In this document: in pieces, positions 33,352-41,356 of the stretch
Numbering within the stretch: position 1 is the first letter of the stretch
How the letters are laid out: each line of letters opens with the position of its first letter
Source of the DNA: Anaerozeibacter quisquiliarum
Lineage (GTDB): Bacteria; Bacillota; Clostridia; Christensenellales; Aristaeellaceae
Assembly: GCA_051162045.1 (NCBI GenBank)
Contig: JBISDI010000001.1
Length of the DNA stretch: 64,000 nucleotides
Strand: one strand, 5' to 3'
The notes under the pieces: generated by a model
What the model was told of the DNA's origin: nothing
The model's database searches: none
Seen by the model: the letters and a program-made list of their open reading frames with translations, nothing else
Position numbers and translations under genes: made by a program

Positions 33352-34636
33352 CGGGCTTCTCCCATTCGTCGTCGTCTTCCGGCTCGTCCAAGAGGTTTTT
33401 CCCCCCGAAGCGCACGAACACATCCCTCACCTCGTCAAAGCGATCCGGCTGCTTGAACTGCCCGTCATGCGCGATCAACAGCCGCGCAAGCTCCCTCACC
33501 CAATGCTCCGAGCGGTAATGCACCATGTACCGCGCGTCGAAATCCGAGAAACGCTCGATCCCCTCGCGCCGGCACAGCTGCCGGAACAGCGCGTATGCTT
33601 CCAGCAGGAAGCCGATGCGCCGTACGTCAAGCCGCGCCTGCGTGACGCGTGAAAGCATGGGCGCGCGGCAATGAAACGCCTTGTAGACGGGGATGTCGAC
33701 GGCAATCGCGTCGTCGTCGTAGCAATCGGCGAACGCCGTACCGTCCCCGCGCTTTTGCAGGCTGGGATAACCCTTGAGCAGTGCGCCCTCGGGGATCTCA
33801 CCGGCGTCCAGGCAGCACTTCTTGTACTTTTTCCCGCTCCCGCAGGGGCAGGGATCGTTTCGGCGAGGCTTGGACGGATTGGGTGTTTCCATCAGCCCTG
33901 GCGACAGTTTTTTCTCCCGATCGAAACAGGCCCAGCTTTCCATCTCGGCAATCGCGTCGTCGATGTGCGACTTTATGTATCTGTCGTTGTCATAATTGAA
34001 TATCGCGTCGATGAAGTCGTCGTATGCTCCGAACATCATGGGGTCGATGGCGTCCTCGTCGAACAGCTTCCTCACATCGGGGATGAGCTCCAACATATGA
34101 GCGCCTATGCAGCTGTCGGCCGCATAGGTAAGGAAATCCAGGTCGTCCTCCGCGGCAAGCCAGCGCTTCATGTCGCCCAGCAACGCGTCGCGCTTCACCC
34201 TGCCGTCCCGGCATATCCGTACATATCCGTCGAGCGCCGCGCCGCGAGCGAACTCGTCCAAACATCTATTCTCAATGACCGACCGCAAAAGCGGCAAATC
34301 ATCGTCAAAGGTATCGCACAGCATGGCGTGCATTTCTTCGGTCAGCGTATCGCCCAGCAGAAAATCCACCAGCTCTTCTTCCAGCGTCAGGATGCGGATC
34401 AACTTCGGAAACGCCCGGCGCTCCCGGAATTGCGCCAACAGGTACATGGCGTAAATATGCAGGCTATAGTCGGAATTCTCGTCCGCCATCCGTCGCGCAT
34501 TGTCCGCCGCGTAATCCAGCGCGTCCAGCAGCGCGGGCGTGACCTCTTTGCGCCGCTCGATGGCCTGTTCGAGCGCCTGTCGAGGGAAGCGCTCGTCAAA
34601 AAACGTCAGCGCCTCCAATACCTCCTGCGTCGCCAT
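33341..34636 (-). CDS. DUF1186-like protein with a SEC-C zinc motif
   Basis: A 431-residue protein. The N-terminal 230 residues are helical, rich in acidic residues and resemble DUF1186 repeats. A SEC-C motif (NDPCPCGSGKKYKKCC) lies near residue 265 and would bind zinc as in SecA. The C-terminal 150 residues are not recognised. The ATG at 34634-34636 is preferred, ten bases after GGGGAG. It is transcribed ahead of tadA. SEC-C proteins can contact ribosomes or the secretion machinery, but the role here is unknown. Confidence 0.8.
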   Translation of the reverse strand: MATQEVLEALTFFDERFPRQALEQAIERRKEVTPALLDALDYAADNARRMADENSDYSLHIYAMYLLAQFRERRAFPKLIRILTLEEELVDFLLGDTLTEEMHAMLCDTFDDDLPLLRSVIENRCLDEFARGAALDGYVRICRDGRVKRDALLGDMKRWLAAEDDLDFLTYAADSCIGAHMLELIPDVRKLFDEDAIDPMMFGAYDDFIDAIFNYDNDRYIKSHIDDAIAEMESWACFDREKKLSPGLMETPNPSKPRRNDPCPCGSGKKYKKCCLDAGEIPEGALLKGYPSLQKRGDGTAFADCYDDDAIAVDIPVYKAFHCRAPMLSRVTQARLDVRRIGFLLEAYALFRQLCRREGIERFSDFDARYMVHYRSEHWVRELARLLIAHDGQFKQPDRFDEVRDVFVRFGGKNLLDEPEDDDEWEKPGDA

Positions 34637-34679
34637 CGTCAGCAGTCTCCCCTTCATTGCTCCGTTTGGATTTATGGGC

Positions 34680-34708
34680 ATTATAGCAGGAACGCGGGAC
34701 CAGGTCAA
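34680..34708 (-). promoter_or_regulatory. Promoter of the SEC-C protein gene and tadA
   Basis: On the minus strand TTGACC (34703-34708) and TATAAT (34680-34685) have a 17-bp spacer, about 40 bases upstream of the start codon. Confidence 0.8.
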
Positions 34709-35042
34709 ATGGACGCCAATAAACAGCCCGGGCGCGCGCGGCAAAGAAGGGGGAAAACCGTGCGCAAACCCAGGCTGCCTATGTAGAAATTGTTCAGCGC
34801 CGGCCACCCGCTCCTATGGCGCAGCCCGCGATGCGGGTCTGTTGTGATGACCACCGCCGTCTTTGTCGCCGTCTGCCATTTGTCCTCGGCATCACCTCTT
34901 TCTGTGATTTTAAGTATACTAGACAATTTTGTCCAATCAAAGGTGCAATTGTGGCGATATTTTGAAGAATTCCCCCATCGATACTCGGGCATCCGGCCCT
35001 TGCGGGGCTCGGTCAGCTCGCGTGTCACGCGCGTCGGCGCGC
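34709..35042. other. Intergenic region with a possible small minus-strand transcript
   Basis: No conserved gene is visible. On the minus strand TTGATT, 16 bp and TATACT around 34916-34943 form a candidate promoter, whose spacer contains GACAA and TTGTC arms. Downstream are weak ribosome binding sites and a 21-codon frame (34814-34879, MADGDKDGGGHHNRPASRAAP). Coding status is doubtful. Confidence 0.3.
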
Positions 35043-36107
35043 CTAATCGCCCAGAACGATGCCAATATCCCGCGCGGTCTCGACCAATTGATGATCGGGC
35101 GGCACCAGCTTGGTCTTGCCGGCCACCTCGCCCAGCGGGTTGTGGGTCACCTCGTCGCCCCTAAGCGCCACCGACACGCCGTACTTGCCTTGCTTTATCA
35201 GTTCGGCCGCATGCACGCCGAAGCGGGTGGAGATCACCCGATCGTAGGCGCATGGGCTGCCGCCGCGCTGGATGTGGCCGGGCACCACCGCGCGCGCCTC
35301 GTAGCCGGTCTTCTTGGTGACCTGCTCGGCGATGCGGTGCGCCGCCGTCTTGTAGGGGTTGTCGCCGACGCGGTCCTTGCGCTTCTGCGCGGACTCCTCC
35401 TTCGACAGCGCGCCCTCGGCCACCGCGATGATCGAAAAGTTCTTCTTGCTCTTGCCGCGCGCCTCGACCGCCTGGGCCACCTTGTCGATGTCGTAGGGGA
35501 TTTCCGGCAGCAGCACCACGTCCGCGCCGCCCGCCAGCCCTGCCTGCAGCGTCAGCCAGCCCGCCTTGTTGCCCATCAGCTCCACCACGATCACCCGCCC
35601 GTGACTGTCGGCGGTGGTGTGCAGCCGGTCGATGATGTCGGTCGCGGTCGCCGCCGCGGTGTGAAACCCGAACGTCACATCGGTCAGCCAGATGTCGTTG
35701 TCGATCGTCTTGGGCAGTCCGATCACATTGAGCCCCTCTTCGCTGAGCAAGTTGGCGGTCTTGTGGGTGCCGTTGCCGCCCAGCGTCACCAGGCAGTCGA
35801 GCTTCAACCACTTATAAGTGTCCTTCATCGCCGCCACCTTGTCAACCTGGTCCTCGCCGATCACGCGCATGTCGCGGTAGGGCGTGCGCGAGGTGCCCAG
35901 GATCGTGCCGCCCCGCGTCAGAATGCCCGAGAAGTCGCGTTTGGACATCTCGTGGTACTGCCCCTCAATCAGCCCGCCGAAGCCGTCCGATATGCCTACG
36001 ATCTCGGCGTCAAACAGCTCGTACGCCGCACGCGCCACGCCGCGAATACAGGCGTTGAGCCCCGGACAGTCCCCGCCCGCCGTCAGGATTCCGATTCTCC
36101 GCTTCAT
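35043..36107 (-). CDS. pfkA: 6-phosphofructokinase family enzyme
   Basis: A 354-residue phosphofructokinase. Motifs in order are LTAGGDCPGLNACIRGV, the catalytic PKTIDNDI, ELMGNKAGWLTLQAGLAGG and HIQRGGSP. The nucleotide-site loop reads LGGNGT with Asn112 where ATP-dependent enzymes have Asp (GGDG) and PPi-dependent ones GGDD. It phosphorylates fructose-6-phosphate, and the phosphoryl donor is uncertain. It is a single gene divergent from xpaC. The upstream AT-rich stretch near 36150-36180 probably holds its promoter, without clear boxes. Confidence 0.9.
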   Translation of the reverse strand: MKRRIGILTAGGDCPGLNACIRGVARAAYELFDAEIVGISDGFGGLIEGQYHEMSKRDFSGILTRGGTILGTSRTPYRDMRVIGEDQVDKVAAMKDTYKWLKLDCLVTLGGNGTHKTANLLSEEGLNVIGLPKTIDNDIWLTDVTFGFHTAAATATDIIDRLHTTADSHGRVIVVELMGNKAGWLTLQAGLAGGADVVLLPEIPYDIDKVAQAVEARGKSKKNFSIIAVAEGALSKEESAQKRKDRVGDNPYKTAAHRIAEQVTKKTGYEARAVVPGHIQRGGSPCAYDRVISTRFGVHAAELIKQGKYGVSVALRGDEVTHNPLGEVAGKTKLVPPDHQLVETARDIGIVLGD

Positions 36108-36242
36108 AGGGCACCTCCCTTTCCATCATCACGATCGGTCTCATATTTTTCATCTTATCATAATTCAAACGCGTTTTACAATCCCACGCCACAATGTAAA
36201 CAAAAAATCATACATTGCGCCCCCTGGGCAACCAATTGCATG

Positions 36243-36271
36243 TTGCGCCCGTGTCGGTTTTCGGCTACAAT
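36243..36271 (+). promoter_or_regulatory. Promoter of xpaC-telA-lemA-TPM
   Basis: TTGCGC (36243-36248) and TACAAT (36266-36271) have a 17-bp spacer, about 37 bases upstream of xpaC. Confidence 0.7.
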
Positions 36272-36308
36272 ATGGAATATCGATTCAGACGGCGCGGAGG
36301 TGTATACC

Positions 36309-36992
36309 ATGAAGACCAAGACCATCCGTTCGGCCATTCCGATCTACATCGCGGCGGCGGCCTGGCTGCTGTACGGACTGGCGCTGCCGCTGTACAAGAC
36401 GCCGCACATCCTGATGGCCGCGGGGCTGTCGGTGGTCTGCTACCTGGTCGCGGGCAAGTTCTTCCCCGGTCGGGTGGTGGAGGCCGAGCTCGCGAGCGGC
36501 GACAAGGGGCTCGATCAGGAGCTCAGGGACAGCCGCGCCGAGCTCGACAAGCTGCGCGGGGCGGCCGAGGGCATGTCCCCCGCCATTTCTGCGCAGCTGG
36601 GGCGCATGGATAAGGCGGGCAAAGCCATCCTGGCCGCGGTGGCCGAGAAGCCGGCCCGCGCGGGGCAGGTGCGCAAGTTCCTCAAGTACTACCTGCCTAC
36701 CACGGCCAAGCTGCTCGAGCAGTACCGCGAGATGGCGGGCGTTACCGTTCGCGGCGAGCACATCGATAAGGCCATGCGCAGCGTGGAGAACAGCCTCGGC
36801 CTGATCGCCGCGGCGTTTGAGAAGCAACTCGACAACCTCTACCGCGACGACGCGGTGGACATGACAAGCGACGTGCAGGTGCTGGAGACCATGATGGCCG
36901 GCGACGGCCTGACCGACGAGGGCATCCGGCAAGCAATGAAGGAGGATGTTGGCAATGTCAGACGAACTCAAACTGACGGTGGAATCGGGTGA
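36309..36992 (+). CDS. xpaC: XpaC family membrane protein (5-bromo-4-chloroindolyl phosphate hydrolysis protein)
   Basis: A 227-residue protein. Two hydrophobic segments at the N-terminus (about 8-27 and 33-50) anchor a helical cytoplasmic domain with heptad-like Leu/Ala spacing. The VRKFLKYYLPTTAKLLEQYREM segment is the hallmark of the XpaC family. The historical name comes from a hydrolysis phenotype in Bacillus; the real function is unclear. It starts after CGGAGGTGTATACC and overlaps telA by 38 bases, the same xpaC-telA order as xpaC-yaaN of Bacillus subtilis. Confidence 0.88.
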   Translation: MKTKTIRSAIPIYIAAAAWLLYGLALPLYKTPHILMAAGLSVVCYLVAGKFFPGRVVEAELASGDKGLDQELRDSRAELDKLRGAAEGMSPAISAQLGRMDKAGKAILAAVAEKPARAGQVRKFLKYYLPTTAKLLEQYREMAGVTVRGEHIDKAMRSVENSLGLIAAAFEKQLDNLYRDDAVDMTSDVQVLETMMAGDGLTDEGIRQAMKEDVGNVRRTQTDGGIG

Positions 36993-38208
36993 CCAGGTGG
37001 ACCGGGTGATCGGCATGGCCGATCAGGCGGTCGAGCAGGCCGAAGCGGCGATATCCGCGCAGAGCGCGGCGACGCCCATCCGGCTGACGCTGACGCCGGA
37101 GGCCGCTTCGAGCGCCGCCGCGGTGGCCGTGGCGAAGGCAGCCGACGAGGAGCGGCCCCAAATCCGCCCTGAGGAGGTGCGCCCCGCGTTCACCCCCGAG
37201 GAGCGCAAGCTGATCGAGGAATTTTCGCGGAAGATCGACGTGACCGACACCAACCTGGTGTTTTCCTACGGCGCGTCGGCTCAGCAGCAGATCGCCAGCT
37301 TCTCGGACTCGGCGCTCAAGAGCGTGCAGACCAAGGACCTGGGCGAGGTGGGCGATATGATCGCCGGCCTGGTCACGGAGTTGCGCGGCTTCACGATCGA
37401 CGAGGAGAACAAAGGCGGCTTCCTCGGCTTCTTCAAGAAGTCGATAGACAAGCTTCAAATGATGAAGACCCGTTACGACCATGCCGAGGTCAACGTGGGC
37501 AAGATCGTGGACGGCCTCGAGCAGCATCAGGTGCAGTTGCTCAAGGACATCGCCACGCTCGACCAGCTCTACGAGCAGAACCTGAGCTACTTCAAGGAGC
37601 TGTCGATGTACATCGAGGCCGGCCGGGTGCGTCTGGAAAGCGTCAAGGCGAACGATCTGGCCGCGGCGCGGCTCAAGGCCGAGACCAGCCGTCTGCCCGA
37701 GGACGCACAGGCCGCCAACGACCTGGCCGCCAAGATCGACCGCTTCGAGAAAAAGCTGCACGATCTGGAACTGACGCGCAACATTTCCATTCAGATGGCT
37801 CCGCAGATCCGGCTGCTCCAAAACAGCAACCAGATCATGGCCGAGAAAATCCAGTCCTCGCTCGTCAACACCATCCCGCTGTGGAAGAGCCAGATGGTGC
37901 TGGCGCTGGGCATGCAGCACACCCAGTCGGCGATGGAGGCGCAGCGCGCGGTGACCGACCTGACCAACGAGCTGCTCAAGAAGAACGCCGACAAACTCAA
38001 GATGGCGACGGTCGAGACCGCCAAGGAATCCGAGCGCGGCATCGTGGACATCGAAACGCTCAAGCAGACCAACGCCACGCTGATCGAGACGATGGACGAG
38101 GTGCTGCGCATTCAGCAGGAAGGCCGCGAGAAGCGCCGCTCCGCCGAAGCCGAGCTGGCCTCGATCGAGAGCCAGCTGCGGGCAAAACTGCTTGAGATCC
38201 GGCAATAA
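36955..38208 (+). CDS. telA: TelA family (toxic anion resistance) protein
   Basis: A 417-residue, largely alpha-helical protein with long coiled-coil stretches. Family segments include NKGGFLGFFKKSIDKLQMMKT fragments and LTRNISIQMAPQIRLLQ. TelA relatives are linked to tellurite, colicin or envelope-stress tolerance and usually sit beside XpaC. The second of two ATGs is chosen because it lies nine bases after AAGGAGG. It is translationally coupled to xpaC and followed by lemA, which suggests a common cytoplasmic/membrane complex. Its biochemical activity is unknown. Confidence 0.9.
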   Translation: MSDELKLTVESGDQVDRVIGMADQAVEQAEAAISAQSAATPIRLTLTPEAASSAAAVAVAKAADEERPQIRPEEVRPAFTPEERKLIEEFSRKIDVTDTNLVFSYGASAQQQIASFSDSALKSVQTKDLGEVGDMIAGLVTELRGFTIDEENKGGFLGFFKKSIDKLQMMKTRYDHAEVNVGKIVDGLEQHQVQLLKDIATLDQLYEQNLSYFKELSMYIEAGRVRLESVKANDLAAARLKAETSRLPEDAQAANDLAAKIDRFEKKLHDLELTRNISIQMAPQIRLLQNSNQIMAEKIQSSLVNTIPLWKSQMVLALGMQHTQSAMEAQRAVTDLTNELLKKNADKLKMATVETAKESERGIVDIETLKQTNATLIETMDEVLRIQQEGREKRRSAEAELASIESQLRAKLLEIRQ

Positions 38209-38223
38209 TTTAGGAGGAAGACC

Positions 38224-38772
38224 ATGCGCCTATCCGAAAACCGCGCGATCGCCTGGCTGGTGTTCGCCGCATGCGTCGTGTTTTCGCTGTCGTTCAGCAG
38301 CGGGCGCGCGCTCAGCAATCTGCGCGCCGACAACGAGCGGGTGTTCTTCAGCGGCACCGCCCAGTCGATGGGCCTGTCCATCGACAAGCACCTTAAGACG
38401 CGCGCGGACTGCGCCTACAACATCGCGAGCGTCGCGGGCAACTACCCGATCGACAAAGCGCTGACCGCCCATGCGAAGGACGCGGCCGACCAGCTTTCGT
38501 ATGCCGCGACGATCGAGGACAAAAACGGGGCCAACCTTGCGTGCGAGCGCGCGGTGCAGGATCTGTACACCGCGATCGACAACGCCGCGCTGTCCGCGAC
38601 CGACCGCAATTACGTGCTGTCGCAGTACCGGGATTTTCAGGCGGCGGGCGACTTGATCCGCCACGACAAGTACAACGAATACGCGACCGACTTCAACCGG
38701 GAGCTGTCGGCCTTTCCGGCGCGCCTGCTCGCCAACATGACCGGCGTCAAGCCGCTCGCGCTGTTCAGTTAG
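38224..38772 (+). CDS. LemA family protein
   Basis: A 182-residue protein. The N-terminal hydrophobic segment (residues 9-25) is a membrane anchor or signal. The rest is a four-helix LemA-like domain ending YNEYATDFNRELSAFPARLL and GVKPLALFS, which matches the diagnostic C-terminus of LemA. The function of LemA proteins is not settled; they often accompany TPM-domain proteins, as here. It follows telA after 15 bases with AGGAGG and directly precedes the TPM gene. Confidence 0.88.
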   Translation: MRLSENRAIAWLVFAACVVFSLSFSSGRALSNLRADNERVFFSGTAQSMGLSIDKHLKTRADCAYNIASVAGNYPIDKALTAHAKDAADQLSYAATIEDKNGANLACERAVQDLYTAIDNAALSATDRNYVLSQYRDFQAAGDLIRHDKYNEYATDFNRELSAFPARLLANMTGVKPLALFS

Positions 38773-38782
38773 GGGCATGCCG

Positions 38783-39763
38783 ATGAAAAAGTGCTTGATG
38801 GTGCTGCTGTCGCTTTCGCTCCTGTTCGCGCTGTCCGTGCCCGTGCTGGCCGACGTCGTGAAGCCGAACGCCGACTTCTACGTGCTGGACGCCGCGGGCG
38901 TGCTCACGCGCGAGACCCAGGCCCACATCATCTACAACAACGACCGGCTTTACGAGGCCTGCGGCGCTCAAATCGCGTTCGTCACCGTGGGCACCACCGG
39001 CTCCATCAAGCCGGCCGACTACGTCTATCGGCTGCTCAATGGATGGGGCGTGGGCTCGAAGGAAAAGAACAACGGCATCGTGGTGCTGCTTGCGATCCAG
39101 GACGACACCTACCAATATTTGCAGGGCACGGGGCTGCTGGAAAGCCTGCCATCGAGCACCATGGGCGACTTGGCCGACGAGTACCTCGAACCCTGGTTTG
39201 CGGTCAAGGACTACGACCGGGGCGCGCGCGAGTACTTTGACGCGCTGTTTCGGCAGTTGAACACCATCTACAACCTGAACCTCACCGTGAACGACGACAT
39301 CCCGGACAGCACCGCCCGGTCGGTTCGTCCCCCCGCGTCCAAGCGCGCACCGCGCGCCACGGGCTCAACCGGCTTCAGCTTCGGAGACATCATCAAGGGC
39401 TTGATCCTGCTGGTGGTGCTGATGTCCTTCATTTCGGGCATGGGGCGCAGGGGCGGCTGCGGCTGCCTGCCCGGCCTGTTCGGCGGCTTTTTGGGCGGCA
39501 TGTTCAGCGGCGGGCGCGGTCCGCGGCCCCCGCGCGGCCCGTTCGGCGGCGGCGGCTTCGGCGGCCCGTTCGGGGGCAGCGGTCCGTTCGGCGGCGGTCG
39601 CTCGGGCGGCGGCGGCGGTTCCATCGGCGGAGGCGGCGGCCGATCCAGCGGCGGCAGAGGCGGCTTCGGCGGAGGCGGCTTTGGCGGGGGCGGCGGCTTT
39701 GGCGGCGGCCGCTCGGGCGGAGGCGGCGGCTCCATCGGCGGCGGCGGCGGCCGGGGACGGTAG
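38783..39763 (+). CDS. TPM domain (YgcG-like) membrane protein with glycine-rich tail
   Basis: A 326-residue protein: signal peptide (1-23), an extracytoplasmic TPM domain (about 30-160, with VLDAAGVLTRETQAHI and NNGIVVLLAIQDDTYQYLQG), a hydrophobic membrane segment (about 198-216) and a C-terminal tail of about 100 residues composed mainly of Gly, Phe, Arg and Ser. A 19-codon unit occurs twice in the tail (39587-39643 and 39698-39754). The start at 38783 lies seven bases after AGGGG. It is the last gene of xpaC-telA-lemA-TPM. TPM proteins are membrane-associated with proposed phosphatase or photosystem-repair roles elsewhere; the role here is unknown. Confidence 0.9.
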   Translation: MKKCLMVLLSLSLLFALSVPVLADVVKPNADFYVLDAAGVLTRETQAHIIYNNDRLYEACGAQIAFVTVGTTGSIKPADYVYRLLNGWGVGSKEKNNGIVVLLAIQDDTYQYLQGTGLLESLPSSTMGDLADEYLEPWFAVKDYDRGAREYFDALFRQLNTIYNLNLTVNDDIPDSTARSVRPPASKRAPRATGSTGFSFGDIIKGLILLVVLMSFISGMGRRGGCGCLPGLFGGFLGGMFSGGRGPRPPRGPFGGGGFGGPFGGSGPFGGGRSGGGGGSIGGGGGRSSGGRGGFGGGGFGGGGGFGGGRSGGGGGSIGGGGGRGR

Positions 39764-39772
39764 AAAGAACAC

Positions 39773-39806
39773 GGCGACGGCACTTTGCGGGTGCCGCCGC
39801 CTTTTC
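39773..39806 (+). terminator. Terminator of xpaC-telA-lemA-TPM
   Basis: A GC-rich stem pairing 39773-39782 with 39791-39801, with one A-C mismatch, is followed by TTTTCGTTT. Confidence 0.7.
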
Positions 39807-39820
39807 GTTTGGGTTGCCGT

Positions 39821-40564
39821 CTATTCCCACCGGAAGAAGTTGAGCGATATCGCGGTGCACACGACGGCCAACGCGACCATCAGCGCAATCGGAAACATGA
39901 CATCAGCCAACGGCAACCCGAGGGCGGTCGCCTTCAGAAGTTTGATGCCCTGCGTCAGGGGCATGGCGTCCGCCAGGTTTTGCAGCATGGGCGGCATAAC
40001 CTCATAGGGCAGCGTCGTGCCCGAAAAAATGAGCATGGGGAAATAGAGCAGGCTGGCGATAACCCCCGCGATTTTCGCGTTGGGCGCGATGCCGCCCACC
40101 ATCATGCCGAGGCTAAACATGGAGATCATGACCAGCAGATAGAATGCCAGGAATTGAACCCATGATCCCTCCAGCCGAAACCCGAAAAACAGGGCGGCGG
40201 TTAAATAGACGAGAGCAAGCGAGGCGAGCGCGTACAGCGCGTAGACGGCCACCTGTACCATCAAGATCAACAAAGGCGAGACAGGCGTCACCCTAAACCT
40301 TTTGAGGATATTCCGGTGGCGGTATTCGGACACGACCAGCGGCAGGCCCATCACGCCGCCGGCGCAGATGGCGATGCTCGAAACCGCGCCAAAGGACTGC
40401 GCGAGGAATGAGTAGGGCGCTGCGTCATAGGCCGGCCGGTTTCCATAGATGGCCCCGAGGATGACCAAGACGATCACCGGCATGATGAGGGCGAAAATCA
40501 GCATGTCCATGGCGCGCAGGGAAAGCTTGAGCTCCGTTTTCAGCATGGCGCTAAATGTCTTCAT
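39821..40564 (-). CDS. ABC-2 type transporter permease
   Basis: A 247-residue membrane protein with six hydrophobic segments and the ABC-2 signature around LLYFPMLIFSGTTLPYEVMPP. It forms the membrane part of an exporter with the ATPase encoded just upstream, whose gene it overlaps by 14 bases. The class exports drugs, lipids or peptides; no peptide precursor gene is nearby. Confidence 0.9.
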   Translation of the reverse strand: MKTFSAMLKTELKLSLRAMDMLIFALIMPVIVLVILGAIYGNRPAYDAAPYSFLAQSFGAVSSIAICAGGVMGLPLVVSEYRHRNILKRFRVTPVSPLLILMVQVAVYALYALASLALVYLTAALFFGFRLEGSWVQFLAFYLLVMISMFSLGMMVGGIAPNAKIAGVIASLLYFPMLIFSGTTLPYEVMPPMLQNLADAMPLTQGIKLLKATALGLPLADVMFPIALMVALAVVCTAISLNFFRWE

Positions 40565-41285
40565 CGATCATATCCTCCTCGCCCGTAAACCAAAGGTAGG
40601 CATCCTCAAACCGATCGTAGGGACTGGCCGAGACCGCTTCCTGAACCGTGCCGGAAAACACGGACCGCCCGTTTTTCAAAATCAACAGATGATCGCAGAG
40701 CGCTTCAACCTCGTCCATGAAGTGTGAGGTCAGCAAGACGGCGAGGCCCTTTCGCTTCATCTCGGCGAGGTATTTCCAAATCGCCCGCCGCGCCCTGGCG
40801 TCAAGCCCGGTGGTCAGCTCGTCCAGAAAGACGACCCTGGGGTTTGGAATCAGCGCCAATACGATGAACAGGCGCTGCCGCTGTCCGCCGGATAAGTCCG
40901 ATACCGCGCTCTTCTCCTTGTCTGACAAGCCTAGCTGTCCAAGCAGTTTGCGGCAATCCGCAGGCCTTGCATACAGCGATTGCGTGACTTCGCACAGTTC
41001 GCGGACGGCGATCCTGTCCTGATAGGCGCCCTCCTGAAACTGGACGCCCACCGCCTGAAACAGCCTCTTGCGGTCTTTTTGTGGATCCATGCCCAAGATC
41101 GATACCTTCCCGCTGTCGGCGCGCTTCGTGCCCAGGACGCACTCGATGGTGGTTGTCTTACCCGCACCGTTCGTGCCCAGCAGGCCAAAGACCTCTCCGC
41201 TGGATACCGAGAAACTCAGGCTCTCGACGGCGCGCAGAGAGCCGAATGACTTGTTGAGCCCGGTGACACTGATGGCTGTCTCCAT
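40551..41285 (-). CDS. ABC transporter ATP-binding protein (exporter type)
   Basis: A 244-residue ATPase. Walker A is GTNGAGKTT, the signature is LSGGQRQR, and Walker B is VVFLDELTTGLD, where the usual DEPT is DELT. It is of the DrrA/CcmA exporter class. The ATG at 41283-41285 follows AAAGGGGGATGGATT; longer upstream frames enter the MerR gene antisense-free gap and are rejected. It lies 71 bases downstream of the MerR regulator gene. Confidence 0.92.
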   Translation of the reverse strand: METAISVTGLNKSFGSLRAVESLSFSVSSGEVFGLLGTNGAGKTTTIECVLGTKRADSGKVSILGMDPQKDRKRLFQAVGVQFQEGAYQDRIAVRELCEVTQSLYARPADCRKLLGQLGLSDKEKSAVSDLSGGQRQRLFIVLALIPNPRVVFLDELTTGLDARARRAIWKYLAEMKRKGLAVLLTSHFMDEVEALCDHLLILKNGRSVFSGTVQEAVSASPYDRFEDAYLWFTGEEDMIDEDI

Positions 41286-41356
41286 AATCCATCCCCCTTT
41301 CAATTGACGCAAGTAAGCATAGCATCGTTTGAAAGGCTGGTGGCAAAGTGTAGGGT

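Noticed and set aside
34705..35028. Minus-strand frame of 107 codons upstream of the SEC-C gene
   Set aside because: It runs through a promoter and has no ribosome binding site or family resemblance.
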